From assembly GCF_035222485.1 (NCBI RefSeq), contig NC_085925.1:4030001-4094000 (forward strand): a stretch of DNA of 64,000 nt, given 5' to 3'. Below are positions 32,336-44,943 of this stretch, one piece after another. Every line of letters starts with the position of its first letter. The first letter of the stretch is position 1. A program made the position numbers and the translations under genes. This DNA comes from Podospora pseudoanserina. Its lineage: Eukaryota > Ascomycota > Sordariomycetes > Sordariales > Podosporaceae. The notes under the pieces were generated by a model. That model was not told where the DNA came from, searched no databases, and saw only the letters and a program-made list of their open reading frames with translations.

Positions 32336-33487
32336 GGTGACGGTTATCTTCTGGGTTAGAAGATGGACTGGGTTCGGGTGACGTTGGTGATGGAGGTTGT
32401 CGGGGTGGTCGAAAACGAGCGTTTTTCACGGTTGCTTCTGGCTCCCGAAAGCTGCCAACCAACGTTGCCGAGAGGCGGAATAGGTGCCTGAATTGTAAGG
32501 CTTTCAGCAGTTCAGTCCAAGCTGAGGTGACCCAAGCTTCACTTTAAATCCTTGGCATGGACGGAATCCGTGGAAATGATTCTCCGGCTTCTCCACTCCA
32601 AAGTGAAGCTAGGCGAGTCCAGGCGCGTGACATCATAACCCCCGCACCTCACCAACCCCAGACAAGCAAACGGGCATCAAGGCCCGGGCTTGCGCCGGAC
32701 CCTGGACATACTACCAAAGTGGACAGCCAGCTGGGGTGCTGGGCTGATATTTGCTGCATGAAGATGGACTTCAGGCTCACTCACCTCAGGCAGGGGACCA
32801 GCTGACGTTGCTTTCCGGACTGGCTGTTGACTTGTACTCATCTGTTCCCTGTTCCTAGCTCCCAACTCCCAGCTCCCAGCTCTCCAAGCTCCCCCTCCCT
32901 CCAGTTCACCTGAAAAGGAAAACACCTTACCTTAAAGCTCTCCTCGAACCCCTCACCAACCAAATTATCACCAACTTTACCTATCTACTTTACGCTCTCA
33001 AGTGCGGGGAAATAGCTGTGCGCACCGTAGCACCCGGCCGTCTCTCTGTCCAATTATCCTCCGTCTTCCCCCTCCTTTACTACCATCCTCTTTGATTTGC
33101 CCTCCCCTTCCCCTTCTCCTCGCTCTCAGATTGTGCCGTGCCTGCCACTGCCACTTCCAGGTTGCTTCCTCTGCTGTGCTCTGTCTGCACCCACGCCACA
33201 AGCTTACCCGGCAGACCGTTGCCCGTCCGCCTTCTGCTGTTACATCTGCTTCGTTGCTGCTCTTGCGTTTCGAACTCTCCGAGACGTCCCATTCGGCACC
33301 ACATATCGAACCATTCCAACCACCGCACCGGCGCTCGATTTTCTTTGTTTGCTATTTCTAGCGCGCAATTGAAACTTGTCAAGGCTGACCGTTCCGGCGA
33401 GCGACACTTTTATCAGACTCGCTGCTTCGAGAGACAGTTTTCTTCAGTCTGGCCGATCGACAAGCAAAGTAAACAACCACCGAAATC
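32336..33487. promoter_or_regulatory. Shared upstream region, ATP18 / NIPSNAP
   Basis: 1.15 kb between divergent mitochondrial genes. It holds an AGCTCCC-type short tandem run (about 32858-32893) and a pyrimidine-rich leader (33040-33130) in front of the NIPSNAP gene. ORFs here overlap on both strands and look non-coding. Confidence 0.5.
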
Positions 33488-34656
33488 ATGCTATCTAGAC
33501 AACTTGCTCGTCGCGCCGCGGCTGGCGCTGTCGTCCGGCCGGCAACCACCAGAGCCTTTACCACCTCACTCGCCCTCTCGTCAAAACGCACCCCCTCCCT
33601 CGGGGACATCGAGCCAGAGCAGCAGGAAGTATTCAACAAGAAGCAGAAGGAGTTCCGGTTAAAGCTTGCGGAGGCGCAGAAGCAGCGGGAAGCCAGTGCG
33701 TTTGCCTCGTCTTCTTCTTCTTCTTCAACATCAACCTCCTCTTCCCCCTCCACCTCGGCCTTGGGCCTTGGAAAGCTAAGCACAGGGTCGAGCACCGCTA
33801 CAGGAACCACTGCCAACGCGGCCGAGCACGAGCCCCCTCGCAAGGCGGGCCCCCTGACGAACCTGATTTACGGGACAAAGGAGGGCCGCGAGATGGACGC
33901 CCAGATCGAGGCCAGCTTCAGCCAGGTGCTGGCGCGCGGCAAGTATGTGCACTCGATTGTCTTCCACGAGGTCAAGCCCAAGGACGTGGACGAGTATGTC
34001 GAGCTGGTGGGCAAGTGGTATCCCCGCATGGCCAGCATGCCGGAGAATAAGGTTCATCTGGTGGGCAGTTGGAGAACGGAGGTTGGCGACTGCGAGACAT
34101 TTGGTATGTTTTCTTTTTGATACCTGTGTAGCTCCCGTCGTTTGGGTGACTAATCTGCTTTGTCTCAACAGTACACATCTGGGAATATCAGCGCTATCAA
34201 GGCTATCATGCCTCCTTGAACGCCATCTCCCGCCACCCGGAATATCCAGCCTTTGAAAAGAAGCTCCGCGGCTTGATTCGCAGCAAAAAGTCCTCTCTCA
34301 TGCAAGAGTTCTCTTTCTGGCCAACGACCCCTCCCCGACAGCTCGGCGGCATCTTTGAGCTGCGCTCCTACACGCTCCACCCCGGTAACCTTCTCGAGTG
34401 GGAGACGCACTGGAGGCGCGGACTCAAGGCCAGGCGCGAGGTGATGGAAGGTGTGGGAGCCTGGTTTGTGCAGATTGGCGATCTCAACACGGTGCACCAC
34501 CTCTGGCAGTTTGCTGATCTCGAGGAGCGCAAGATCCGCCGCGAGAAGAGCTGGAGCCAGGAGGGCTGGGCCGAAACAGTGCACAAGACGGTACCCCTGA
34601 TCCAGGAAATGAAGAGCAGGATTCTGGTGCCCATGCCTTGGTCTCCAGTGGCCTAA
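33488..34656 (+). CDS. NIPSNAP-domain mitochondrial protein
   Basis: Exons 33488-34103 and 34172-34656 (68-nt intron) give 366 aa. The N-terminus MLSRQLARRAAAGAVVRPAT is Arg/Ala-rich without acids, a clear mitochondrial presequence. A Ser/Thr run coded by a TCT/TCA microsatellite (about 33708-33755) and the block GPLTNLIYGTKEGREMDAQI follow. Two NIPSNAP (ferredoxin-like) units are visible: KYVHSIVFHEVKPKDVDEYV to VHIWEYQRYQGYHASLNAI, and GGIFELRSYTLHPGNLLEWE to VHHLWQFADLEERKIRREKS. Animal NIPSNAPs mark damaged mitochondria for mitophagy; the fungal role is not established. Confidence 0.94.
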
Positions 34657-35033
34657 ACATCCATCCAGACATGTCTTTTGTTTGACCGCACCTGTAGCTA
34701 GCCAGGCATGCTGAACTTGCTAATCATAAATCAATTCGAACCAAACCATGAACCTACCCAATACTCCCCATGCTTTGCGCCATGTGTAATTCAAGTGTGA
34801 GAATGTCTGAAACAGCACATGAACCCTTTCGAGTAGTACGTCCGATCCAACTCCAGCCAATGCGAACAACAACCACCCCTTGTCATCTGATCAACGTTCC
34901 CTATTCCTGCACTGCCATCAAGTGTCTCGTCAGCTTCCTCCCCTGCCCCATCCAGTCCCAGTGGTATGGCCGTGTACTAGTGGCCACCCCCAGTGACGCT
35001 CGACCCGCGATGACTACGAGGATAAGACGATGC
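34657..35033. other. Intergenic between convergent NIPSNAP and Rogdi/RAV2 genes
   Basis: 377 bp of 3' UTR-type sequence; no gene seen. Confidence 0.5.
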
Positions 35034-36227
35034 CTAATCCTCCATTTCCTCCCCCATGACAGCTGCCAGATTCCTCCTCGCCAAGCTCAGCGTATGCGTC
35101 AGAGCCGTGAGCTTGGCTGTCAAACTCATGAGACTGGGATCCGCACTCTCGACCCTGACCTTTTCCCTCACATACACCTCGACCTCTTTTCTTCGGGTGC
35201 CTGAGAGCACCGGCGCCAAGGGAATGTTTGGATCGTGGTTGCTATTGTGAATGTGCGGTAGCCCAGTCGAGTCGCCACCTGTGCAGCAGTACCCGAAAAC
35301 CCGCTCGGCTTCGTCGTGTTCGAGACGGCGGGCGGTGCCAATGGCGAGGGCAAGCTTAGTGCTAAAGTGTACAGGGGCGTGGGCGGGTTCGAGGGTTCGG
35401 AGCCAGAGGACCAGACTTGAGTCCTGAATGGTGAGGTGGAAGGACAGGCAAGGATGGGAGGACTGGTTGTGCGAGCTGTTGGAGGGGATGGTCAAGGGCG
35501 GGATGAAGTGGGAGGGCGCTGCGGAGCGAGAGGTCCAAGAGGGATCCGAGTTGAGAAGAGGCGGCCCTTTGAGAATGGCGAGGGACTCTGTAAAGGACTG
35601 CGAGAGGAGGCGCAGCTGGGCCGACAGAAACTGGGGGGAGGATGTATTCTTGTCCAAGGTTGGCGAGGACTCGGTTGGGTACGAGTAACTGAGGGTCAAG
35701 TTGAGGAGGTCGATCGAGTGGGTAAGCAAAGTGTGGAGGGTAGTAAGCGGGCCGAGGTGTATGGGATGGTTGGGATTGATGCTTATCGTTTGCTGAGGAA
35801 GGGTGCGCAGACGAAGGTGGATGGTCTATTTCACAAACGTTAGGGAATATCAGCGACACAGGAGACCGGGAACAACAAACCCCCTTGACAATGCGCGTTC
35901 CGACACGGGTGATGGTGCCCTTTACTATCTCATTTCGAGGGGTGCTCAACACCAGAGTAGATCCGGGATCGATGGGCGCAAGGAGCGCATAGCAATCTTC
36001 GAGGCCATGCTTGAGGTTGGTGAGGGTTTCGTGGAGCTCTTGAACAAGCCAGCCGAGTTCGCGTTCCTGTGTTTGCCGTGGTGTAAGTGGAAGTCTAACC
36101 ACGACCCAAGATTCCAAAAGCGTCTCAGCCATTGTGCTCCTGCTCGAAGTCAGCGACGTACTTCAGATTCCCTAATGGCGACCTTAAGTTCTTCTGGCGC
36201 AATTCGAGGCCAGATTTCGACAGACAT
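35034..36227 (-). CDS. Rogdi/RAV2-family protein (RAVE complex, V-ATPase assembly)
   Basis: Yeast Rav2 is part of RAVE, which reattaches V1 to Vo of the vacuolar ATPase; Rogdi is the animal homologue. Exons 36162-36227, 35881-36066 and 35034-35825 give 347 aa. The product begins MSVEIWPRIAPEELKVAIRE, then ERELGWLVQELHETLTNLKH, LEDCYALLAPIDPGSTLVLS and RVGTRIVKG, all family blocks. The C-terminal half includes LSFHLTIQDSSLVLWLRTLE and a final leucine-zipper-like helix (MSLTAKLTALTHTLSLARRN). An in-frame ATG at 36132 is inside intron 1 and is rejected as a start, because splicing at 36161/36067 gives the better family match. It is divergent from POP7. Confidence 0.88.
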
Positions 36228-36818
36228 GGTTTACGCGTCCCGGGCTATCGTGATGTTTGATTCGGGATGTAGGCATCCATATTACGATTGAGACTTTGTC
36301 GGTTGTGTGGTGACTGTCAGCAACAATGATGGTGTGCCTGGATTATGGATATCATATGCATGCAAAAGAGAACAAAACCGTTGGAAGCGGAAGTGGTATG
36401 ACGCTACTGTCTGAGACGCTGTCGCAATTGTTGGCGGGGAGCTCCATGTTAGCCAGCAAATACGGCAGGCGGTCAAAGCTCCAGTGGGGCTCTTCAGCCT
36501 TGGCCCGCCCAGTTCTGGGCTTGACGGTCCCACTAACGGCTTTGAACTTTTGACACCATCTTCCATCAACTACGCCGACCTCTGACGACAGGACTCACTC
36601 TCTACACTTTGCATAGCCGGCACAAACTACACCGGCAGAGCCTCTGTGACAGTTTCCAAGCCCTCATCATACAGAGATACTGTTGCTTCAACTCTTGCAC
36701 CCACAGGCCGCATCTCATATCCATCCAAGAAGCCATTCCCCCCATCTAGTCAACGGCGATCTCTCTTTTGCGACTATCATACACCCGGCGACGCACCAGC
36801 TTCTCCAGTCGCAGTGCC
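36228..36818. promoter_or_regulatory. Shared upstream region, Rogdi/RAV2 and POP7
   Basis: 591 bp between divergent genes. The ORF open across 36646-36973 is an upstream extension of the POP7 exon-2 frame and not part of the best model. Confidence 0.45.
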
Positions 36819-37518
36819 ATGGCCTCTCCAACGACACAGCAGCCTGTGGGTGCACCAACTACGCTGCCAAACAAACCCGAAAACAAGCTCCCACCCATTC
36901 CAGATGGTTCGTTACCCTCACCTAGAGCGACCGCAAATCTGGCCCACTCCGCTAACACTTTTGGGGTATGCAGGCTCTCGAATCCGCAAACGCCCCCTTC
37001 CCCTCCCTCCTCACCGGGGCACCTTGAAGTCGGCCGCATCCTCTGTCAATTTCCAAAACCAGACGACACCCGACATTGATGGCTACCTGCCCCCTCCTCG
37101 CGCGAATCGCACCCAGATCATCAAGGTGGCCTCTTCGGCCTCCCACATGTCACTTGTAAAACGCGTACGAAAGGCACTGGAGAGCGCCCGAAATAACCAA
37201 CAGGGAACAACAAAAGGTCTGCCCTTGGCAGCACGTGTTGCCGCTCTGGGTGCGAAGAATGGGAGATCAGACCAAACTGGGCCAATATCAGATGCGCTGG
37301 ATGATGTCGTGCTTATTGCGACGGGGAGGGCAATTCAGAAGGCGGTTGAGGTGGGGGCCTCGTTCACGAGAGAACGAGATTTGATTGTGATTGCGAGGAC
37401 GAGGACGGTACAGGCAGTGGACGACATCGAAATGATGGACGAGGATGCGGAGGAGGAGGACTCGGCGCGGGTCAGACATGTTAGTTGTGTCGAGGTTGGA
37501 GTGAGGTGGGCCAGTTGA
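36819..37518 (+). CDS. POP7: RNase P/MRP subunit Pop7 (Rpp20, Alba-like)
   Basis: Binds the P3 helix of RNase P and RNase MRP RNA together with Pop6. Exons 36819-36906 and 36974-37518 (67-nt intron) give 210 aa. The join yields PPIPDG/SRIRKRPLPLPPHR. The Alba core is clear: RTQIIKVASSASHMSLVKRV, LPLAARVAALGAKNG, DDVVLIATGRAIQKAVEVGA and FTRERDLIVIARTRTVQAVD. An acidic segment (MMDEDAEEEDS) and the closing strand VRHVSCVEVGVRWAS end it. The proline-rich N-terminal 60 residues are an extension usual in filamentous fungi. Confidence 0.92.
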
Positions 37519-39936
37519 TTGTAGCAGAAGCCAGGAGAGATTCACTGGGAGATTCAACAGCATCATCACATTGGCGTTTTGGGCGGTTATTGGATATGCA
37601 AGGGAAATATGACATGGGCGTTGTTTGGGTTTTGGCTTGAAGTGGGCATAAATTGGTGGGGGATATACCCGGAGGCCATATGTTATGCGTTTGGGGACAC
37701 GATCATGATCTGTGGACTAGGGTTTTTTTTTTGTCAAATGATGTGGCGAGGGCCAGCTCTACTGCATTTTCTCGAGTCACGCGATGGTGCAAGACACTTA
37801 TTGCACATGGTACAACTGTCGAAGCATATATGGCATCGAATACTCTCCTGCCGCCACTAGGTTACAACATTTGCAAGTGGCAGCAGTCTCAGTCGGGTTC
37901 AAGCCGGGCTTGGAATGGTCGAGCAATGTCGACGGGCGTCATGGTGGTGCCGGTTTGTGTCGTTCTCGTAAAGATACTGACTGCGAGGTTCAATGATGGT
38001 GAAGAATAATGTCGAAACTCTCAATGAACAGCCATTTCAAGGCGTCATTTATGTTCTGGGATTTGGGCGATGAACACCAACAGCTCCAAACTAGCTTCCA
38101 AGAAATACGGATAGCAACACTTTCGGGGTTATGGTTTAGCTAGATCAGTCACCTACCCGGCCTACTTGGTACATCTCTCGGATACTTGAATCAAGACATC
38201 ATCACCACCCTCACTGAGCAGCAGACATAGTCAGGTAGCGCAGTCGTTAAAGACCGGGGCTCGTGTACGCACCAAGTCCGAACCTTATGAGGGGGATATA
38301 ATATACCGAGCACTGAGGTGGGCTTGAAGCTCCGCGCTGGAATGCTCTCCCGTTGCCTCGGAGAATGAGGGTCAGTGTTTGGTCTGCGCATCATGACCCA
38401 AAATTGCGTCACTCGAATGTGTCGTCAAACAATTCCAAGTCATGCAAGGCAGCCTGATGGTCGGATATCCACAGCATTAGGATTTTTGGAAATGCCACAT
38501 GGCACCAATAGTTAAAGTTTTCGAACGCCAGGTGTTGGGCCTCAACTGCTTTCAAAACAAGAAAAAAATGGCGCAGTTTTGGAATTGGGTTAGTTTTACG
38601 CAGTAGTATAGGTGGATTGATCACCATCCCTCTGAAGGGGGAAACATCGTGAGACTGGCCCTTTGTAGTTTTGACTTTTTTTGTTTTTTGTTTGTGACTC
38701 CCTGCGCATGGACCATCCATCCGTTGTTCTGCTTGGGATCGTCGCAAAGCAGGGCCGAAAGATGGTGCGAAAAAAGAGCGATCCATCTTTCCCCAGAAAA
38801 ACGCACGGGCAGCTCTCGAAAGGAAAGAAGCGTTGGTCTCGGCTCACCCTTCCCGTTGGCACGTCATGTCAGGCACACCAATCAGAACACGCGCCGAGGT
38901 GGGGCGCTCTTCTTGAAAGCAAATTGCACAAATTTCACCAACGTCCATTATGCCGCCTCGAATTGGTCCAGACTTTGCCGCTGCCTCCTCGAGAAGATCC
39001 TGATTTCGGGAGCTGTTGGACGGGAATCAAAAAGATGGCAAAGACAGACAGATGAAGTCGAAACAGACTGCTGGCCAAGTGTGGCTGTCGAGTCCAGGTG
39101 CCAGGATGATGCGATCCGATGCGTGGATGCCAAAAAGGAAGCGGCTTTGCTGGCACAGCATGCATGCCCTTTTGGGGATGGCGGCCAACGTGACAAGGTA
39201 GGGTTCGCACTGACAGAGCGAGATCGGGAGTTGGACCTGCAATTTCGTGCATGAAACTGCTCTTGCCCTTGAGCGCCGTGCGGGTGCTCATCATGGCCAT
39301 GACGAGAGAAAGACGACTTTATCCGCCAGAGGGAGACGGGGTCGGCCGATGAAGGGGGCCTGGCAACGAGGGCCAGGACGGGAGCCAGCCAGCGGGCGGC
39401 AAAAGGTGAGAGACAGCTCTCAGCAGAGGGAGACGGACGACCAAGCAGAGAGACAAGCAGGGATGCCTTGGATGTGGTGGACTTGCTGCAGGTACCGCTG
39501 CAACATCGTCCGTGGCGCCAATCCCCTTGCGGGGAAGCCCGCGGTACGTACCTTTGTTATTATCGGTCCCAATCACTTGGCAGGCCAGGCGCAATTTGCC
39601 GTCCCCCAGACATATCGTGGGCTCTCCCGCCGTTGTCCTTCGTCCTCGCCCTCTCTTCACCCTCTCACCAGCCTCACTCTTTCGCTGCACTGCACCGCAC
39701 GCACGCTTCACCTCAGACTTCGTTGGCAAAGTCTATCTTTTGGAAGCTGCTCCTGCTCACTCGACGTGGTCTAAATTCATTCATTCTGCTATCTATCCAT
39801 CTCCAACTCTGCCAACAGATTAGCCGACCTACCACTGTACATTGGTACCGCACACACAAGCAAACATTGATACCCAAAAGGACGATTTTTGCCCGAGCCG
39901 GACGGATCACCACAAACATCTACAAACATCTTCACA
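37519..39936. other. 2.4-kb gene-poor stretch
   Basis: No recognisable protein gene. A degraded tRNA-like segment lies at about 38225-38297 (see findings). The ORFs at 38649-39254 and 39319-39774 are unconvincing. 39600-39936 is C/T-rich and is probably promoter and leader of the GPI-protein gene. Confidence 0.5.
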
Positions 39937-40257
39937 ATGCAGCTCTCAGCGCTCTTCACTGCCCTCCTCCTGCCTCTCATGGCCGTTGCCGAGGGCGAGT
40001 CCACTACCACCAAGACAAAGACTCTGACTCTCACCGAGACCCTCACCCTCCAGCGTCTCCAAGCCGCTCACACGGGTTCGCACAACTCCACTGCCGCCCT
40101 CCAAACCGGTGCCAGCACCACCTTCAACCCTGCCGCCTCGACCACCACATCAGGACCGACGCTCGACCCCACACCGGACAATGCTGCCGGTGCTCTCAAT
40201 GCCGCCAATGTTGCCGCCGCCGCCATGGCCGGCATTGTCGTTGTTGCTTTCCTCTAA
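39937..40257 (+). CDS. Small Ser/Thr-rich secreted GPI-anchored protein
   Basis: Single exon, 106 aa. The signal peptide is MQLSALFTALLLPLMAVAEG, with cleavage likely after Ala18. The mature part is Thr/Ser/Ala-rich (TTTKTKTLTLTETLTLQRLQ...), carries one N-glycosylation site (HNST) and ends with a spacer and a hydrophobic tail, NAANVAAAAMAGIVVVAFL, with small residues before it that suit GPI attachment. This layout is shared by many tiny fungal cell-wall proteins of unknown function. The coding region has strong third-position C bias, which supports it as a real, well-expressed gene. Confidence 0.85.
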   Translation: MQLSALFTALLLPLMAVAEGESTTTKTKTLTLTETLTLQRLQAAHTGSHNSTAALQTGASTTFNPAASTTTSGPTLDPTPDNAAGALNAANVAAAAMAGIVVVAFL

Positions 40258-42356
40258 GCAGGCAACAGCGGTAATTTCATTCTGATGGATGATGGGGTCT
40301 GGGAGGAGCTATTTGGGCACTATCAATCCGATTCTACGATGCGAGCATCTTACCAATCATTTCTTTTGTCTCTGAGCGAGGCGCGATATTCTTGGTTCGG
40401 CCCCTTCCCGGTCAGCTTCATCACCATCAGACAACCTTCTCATGAGCATACGACCATTTTTGACGACATCAAGAACAAATCATTTTACAACAAAAAATCT
40501 CCCATCGCCAAAGCGGGCTTGGGAATCGCGACTACTCCACGGTTGTCAGCACCCTTCTTATTCTTTAAATCTTAATTCTTTTCTTTTGTCTGACAACCTC
40601 GACACTTGTTGCGAACAACAACAACACTTTACAACAATCTTCGATTCTCGAGTTCAGGCAGGCCGGGGCGCGTTCTCTTGTCACTTGACGAGAAGCGCTT
40701 GACGATATTGGGCCCCGGGATACCCTCACAAACTTGGACCATGACCACTTTTTACCAACACTTCTATTCGTTCTTCCAGCACTATTAGCCACCGCCGCCA
40801 CCCGATACCGCAGCGCCATGATGCTCTTCCTAGTTCAAGGCCAGAACCCTCCTCTTTTAAGCCTTTTACGCAGCATATGACCAAACGCACTCTTTACGAC
40901 CACAACCCAGATACCCAAATACCCCCTCCCACTTCACTTCTTGAAGGTCTCGGTCTTGAGTGAGATGCAACAACTGGCTGCTTTGTGTGATTCGGTGGTG
41001 ATTGGTTACGTTTGCCGGCTGGACCTTTTATCCTCTTTTTTAACCTTCAACCAACTTCTTCCACATCCAACAAAACTTGTGTGTGGTGAAGAGAAGTACA
41101 TCGGATCTTTGACTTTGCATATATGGGGGACGGGAGGCAGGGAAAAGTTTCAAGGCCGGGGTCGGGATCTGTTGGCGTACGGCAAATCTTCTAACACACA
41201 CATATTTTGACGATGCTAATGGATGGAGGAGAGACACCATGCGCGCATGATATGGGAGGAGAAACAAAGAGAGAGATGGATTGGAGGAAACACAACACTT
41301 TTCTTCTTTTCTTGAACACACTTCTTTTTAGCCTTCTATACATGCACAAGTTATTGATACCCCTTTTTTTTTTCCTTTTTTGAGCATGACCAGCTTCGCC
41401 GCTTTACCAGTGAGATCTTGTGTGCCCTACAACGTGGTATTGAGAGCTTGACTTTTGCCCTCACTTTTGCCCACTTCTCTCGCTCCTTGGTTTTGCCAGC
41501 GTGTCGCCGCATTTCATTCCCCATCAGCGATGTCACCTCTCGGCACATCAGAGATTTTCGCTCAACTCATCTCGGAAGACTTTTATGCACAACTGATAAG
41601 GTAAGATATTTGTCATTATTCAAGCTTTTCCCACCCGCATAATGATCATCGCACCTAGAACGACCTCTTTTCGAGCTCACCTTGGTGTGCCTTCAAAGTG
41701 TTTGCATTCCAGTCTCCAAACCAAAACCAAAGAAGTTCATCGGAATGTTTCGAACAAAGCCCCAAAACGCGATCCACACGTTCGTCTCATCTTGCTTCTT
41801 CTTCACACACTTGCCTGCCGCGAAGGCCCTGGCTCGCCTTTTAAAACACAAGTCCAGAACCTGGGCCACGTTCCCCACCCCGCTCGTTGACTCCATCGCC
41901 AGTACCATCTTCCCCCCTGATGCTGGCCCGAGCTTCCCTCCCCCCGTGTGCAATTTCCGCTTCGGAGGAGATTTGTGGGGAATCCCCGTCACCTGCCGGA
42001 TACTCCTGATCGGTCCGATCCGAGCGAGATTGTTCGGAGGCAGGGGTGTCACGGCCACGGCCGGGGGAGATGATCTGAGATCCAATATCTGATAAGGATT
42101 GCTTTTCTGGGCAACGCGACACCGCAAGATCTTGACTGTTCTAAATCACACCTCAGTGAACAGAAGCCCATCGTGATAAGTGATTACCAGGTAACTGGGT
42201 ACTCTAACAATTAGCTAAGCCCAGGTGCACTATGTGCTTCCAAAAGCCCATCACTGAGATTCTTCATTCATCGTCCCAAAAAATCCCTCCTCTGATCAAC
42301 ATGATACCTAAGACACCTCCTGTCAGTGTCAATGATAAGAACTACAAACAAACAAC
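40258..42356. other. Intergenic, GPI-protein gene to GH55 gene
   Basis: T-rich 3' UTR-like sequence first. ORFs at 41642-42127 overlap on both strands and show no domain. No gene recognised. Confidence 0.5.
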
Positions 42357-44943
42357 TCAAGAAGTCGACGACACATTTGTGCCATTGCCATCGTTCCTGA
42401 AGATCCCCATCGTACTGGCATATGTTGCAATGGTTTCGTTCCAAAACGCGACGTCCTCCCCTTTGTTGGTGAGCATGCTCACGCTCCCAATCGTGTTTAG
42501 GTTGTACATCTGCAAACCCGTCGTAGAGTTGACCACTTCTGTACCGTTAGCATCCTGAATCGAAAAGATTCTTGCCTGGCAGTTTTCGCCCGCATGGTTG
42601 GTGCTGCAGTTGGTGCAGTAGTTGTTGAAGAAGCTGTAGAGGCCAGCACCAAACACCGTGATGTTCTTGGACCCAATGATGCGCATAGCCCACGCCATGG
42701 CGCACGGCGGGTCACCTGGCAGTTGCTCAACCGTGCTGGGGGACGAACCTGGGCAATCGATCATGAAATCAGGGTCGTGCAGGGTGGTGTTAACCTGTGT
42801 AAAAGGGTAAGGGGCCTGTGGGTTGGGTTGGTAATATGGTGTCTCTGTTTGAATCTGACCCATCCACAGATTAGATGCGTTGACCAGCTGATACTGGTAA
42901 AGAGTGTGGTGCTCAACTGCATTGCCCAGCATCCAGATATTGGACCCTTCGATCAAGAGCCCTCGGCCGGCAAAGACATCGATCCGAGTCTGGTTCCAGT
43001 CCTCAATATCGTGATCAGCAACCCACATCCAGTTATTTTCCATGTACAGATTGCCAGCACTCGGCGTGATGTGCATGCTCATGTACCCAGCAATGCAGGC
43101 AGGCTCAACGACGTTGGTGATGTTGGGAGTGATGGGGCATTCTGCTACCTGGAGCTTGGAGCCTCCGAAACCGCCAATGCGAACATGGACATCCCAAAGT
43201 CCCGATGGAGGTGTATCGACGGTGATATTCCCGTCCAGTATTGGGGTGTTCAAGTTGTACTCGATGGCAATAGCGCCTGCTGTTGGGCCCTGTGTCGAGA
43301 CAATGATATCGCTGATTTCGACGTAGCCAAGCTCACCAGGCTTTCCGATCTGAACCACTGGACGAGGATTGGTGACGTCGGAAAACTTTTTGCCGGCGCC
43401 CATGATGACGGCGGCAAGACCCTCACCGACAACTCGAGCACCTGCTGGGATATACACGGTGTCAGTCACCCGGTAAAACCCCGCATCCAAAAACCCAACC
43501 ACTGTCGGCTCGGTCGCAACGTCAAAGAACGAGTTCAAAGCCACTGTGTCATCAGTCACACCGTCTCCAACAGCGTAGTGGTTGCGGGCCGACACGAATG
43601 CATCGGCAGGGTAGCCCTCATATTGAGGCTTCGACCTCTCGTAGTACTGATCACCGAGTTTTAGGGCGGAAGGCTGGTCAAAGGCAATATCACGTCCCTC
43701 AAACGCAGATGGCCCTTCGGGAGCGTAAAGGTTTCCCTGATCTGAGGTCAACATAATGCGAGATTGATCACAGAATATCTGATAGCTCTTACCTTGGCAT
43801 AGCCACACTCAAAGAGGGCTCCTGAAGCATTGCCGGCGAGAACTTGGTTTCCGTTCAGATCCTTCATAACCGTGGGAACGTTGGTGTACTTGACATTTTG
43901 AATCAGCAGTGACCCAAGACCAGTAGCGCTGCTATTGTGTCTGCCCACAATGATGGCAGTATCGACATTGGTAAACGAGCTGTCCAGCAGTGTGACGGAG
44001 CCTACGTCGGGAGAGGACATGTTGAGGCCAATCTCGCAGTCATTGATACTGAGAGACTTGTACGTAAATCCCCAGTTCCAAACTTGCAGGATGGCAGTTT
44101 GCGAGCCGTGAAAAGTGAGGTTGCGTACGGTATACTGTTGGCTACCAAACTGGGCTCCGTACTGTCCGCCGTAAAAGACAAGATCAGTCAGCATGCCGCC
44201 GCTGCCCTCTTCCATATAAATTCCGGTATGTCCGTCCTCAAAGTTTGGTGATAATCTGAAGACACAGTTGTGAATGACAGTAGCCTGGGCAGACGGCCAA
44301 TGGACTGCCCAGGTCTGGTGCGGTATGGCTGTGGTATCGAACACCAGGTTGCGGACCTGTTGGAAGAAGACGTTGGTAGAGATGAAATTGAGCTCTACAA
44401 GACAAAACAAGGTTAACTTCAAGCTGGGCTGGAGCTGGCGTAGAGAGGCCACACATACTGCCATTGCTCAGATATGGATCGGCATCAAGCAAGGCCTTCC
44501 CATCCTGAGTGAAGTTGGAACCGCCCTTTATGACGGGCATATCAGTGGGGTCGCCAATCATCTGAGTGTAGAAGAGGCCGACGATTGGGGTGGAGATTAG
44601 GTAGGTTCCGGGCGGAAAGTAAACAATGGCCGGGTTGGTGGTTGCTCCAATGCAGCCATAGCCACCGCAGCGATTGCCGTGACTCATGGCGGCATTAATG
44701 GCAGCAGTATCGTCGGTAACTAAAGCATTGTTAACCTGAAGTTCCGGATCATGGATGGCATTGAACATCTTCTAGGCTCCTACCTCCATCACCTTTGGCA
44801 CCAAAGTCACGAACATTTCGAAAAACTTGGTATCCTCTGTCGGGGTTGAAGGAGGCAATTCCCTGGTGAGACAGATCCTCCATCCAGAAGGTAGCACGGA
44901 CAAGTGAAGTTGCAAGCAGCCAGAGGGGATTTATGCTCTTCAT
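42357..44943 (-). CDS. Exo-beta-1,3-glucanase, GH55 (two pectate-lyase-like beta-helix modules)
   Basis: Secreted enzyme that releases glucose or gentiobiose from beta-1,3-glucans in cell-wall turnover or biomass decay. Exons 44784-44943, 44459-44719, 43793-44394 and 42357-43736 give 800 aa. A hydrophobic N-terminus (MKSINPLWLLATSLVRATF) is a likely signal peptide. Module 1 opens FRNVRDFGAKGDGVTDDTAA; module 2 opens ARNHYAVGDGVTDDTVALNS. This repeated GDGVTDDT head is the GH55 signature. Between them lie the long beta-helix coils (HTGIYMEEGSGGMLTDLVFY, SLSINDCEIGLNM). At least ten N-x-S/T sites fit secretion. The C-terminus (TMGIFRNDGNGTNVSSTS) has no membrane anchor. Catalytic residues cannot be assigned by eye. 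Confidence 0.95.

Noticed and set aside
42594-43664. 356-codon plus-strand ORF
   Set aside because: Antisense to the last exon of the GH55 gene, whose frame has clear family motifs; the open frame is a by-product of codon bias.
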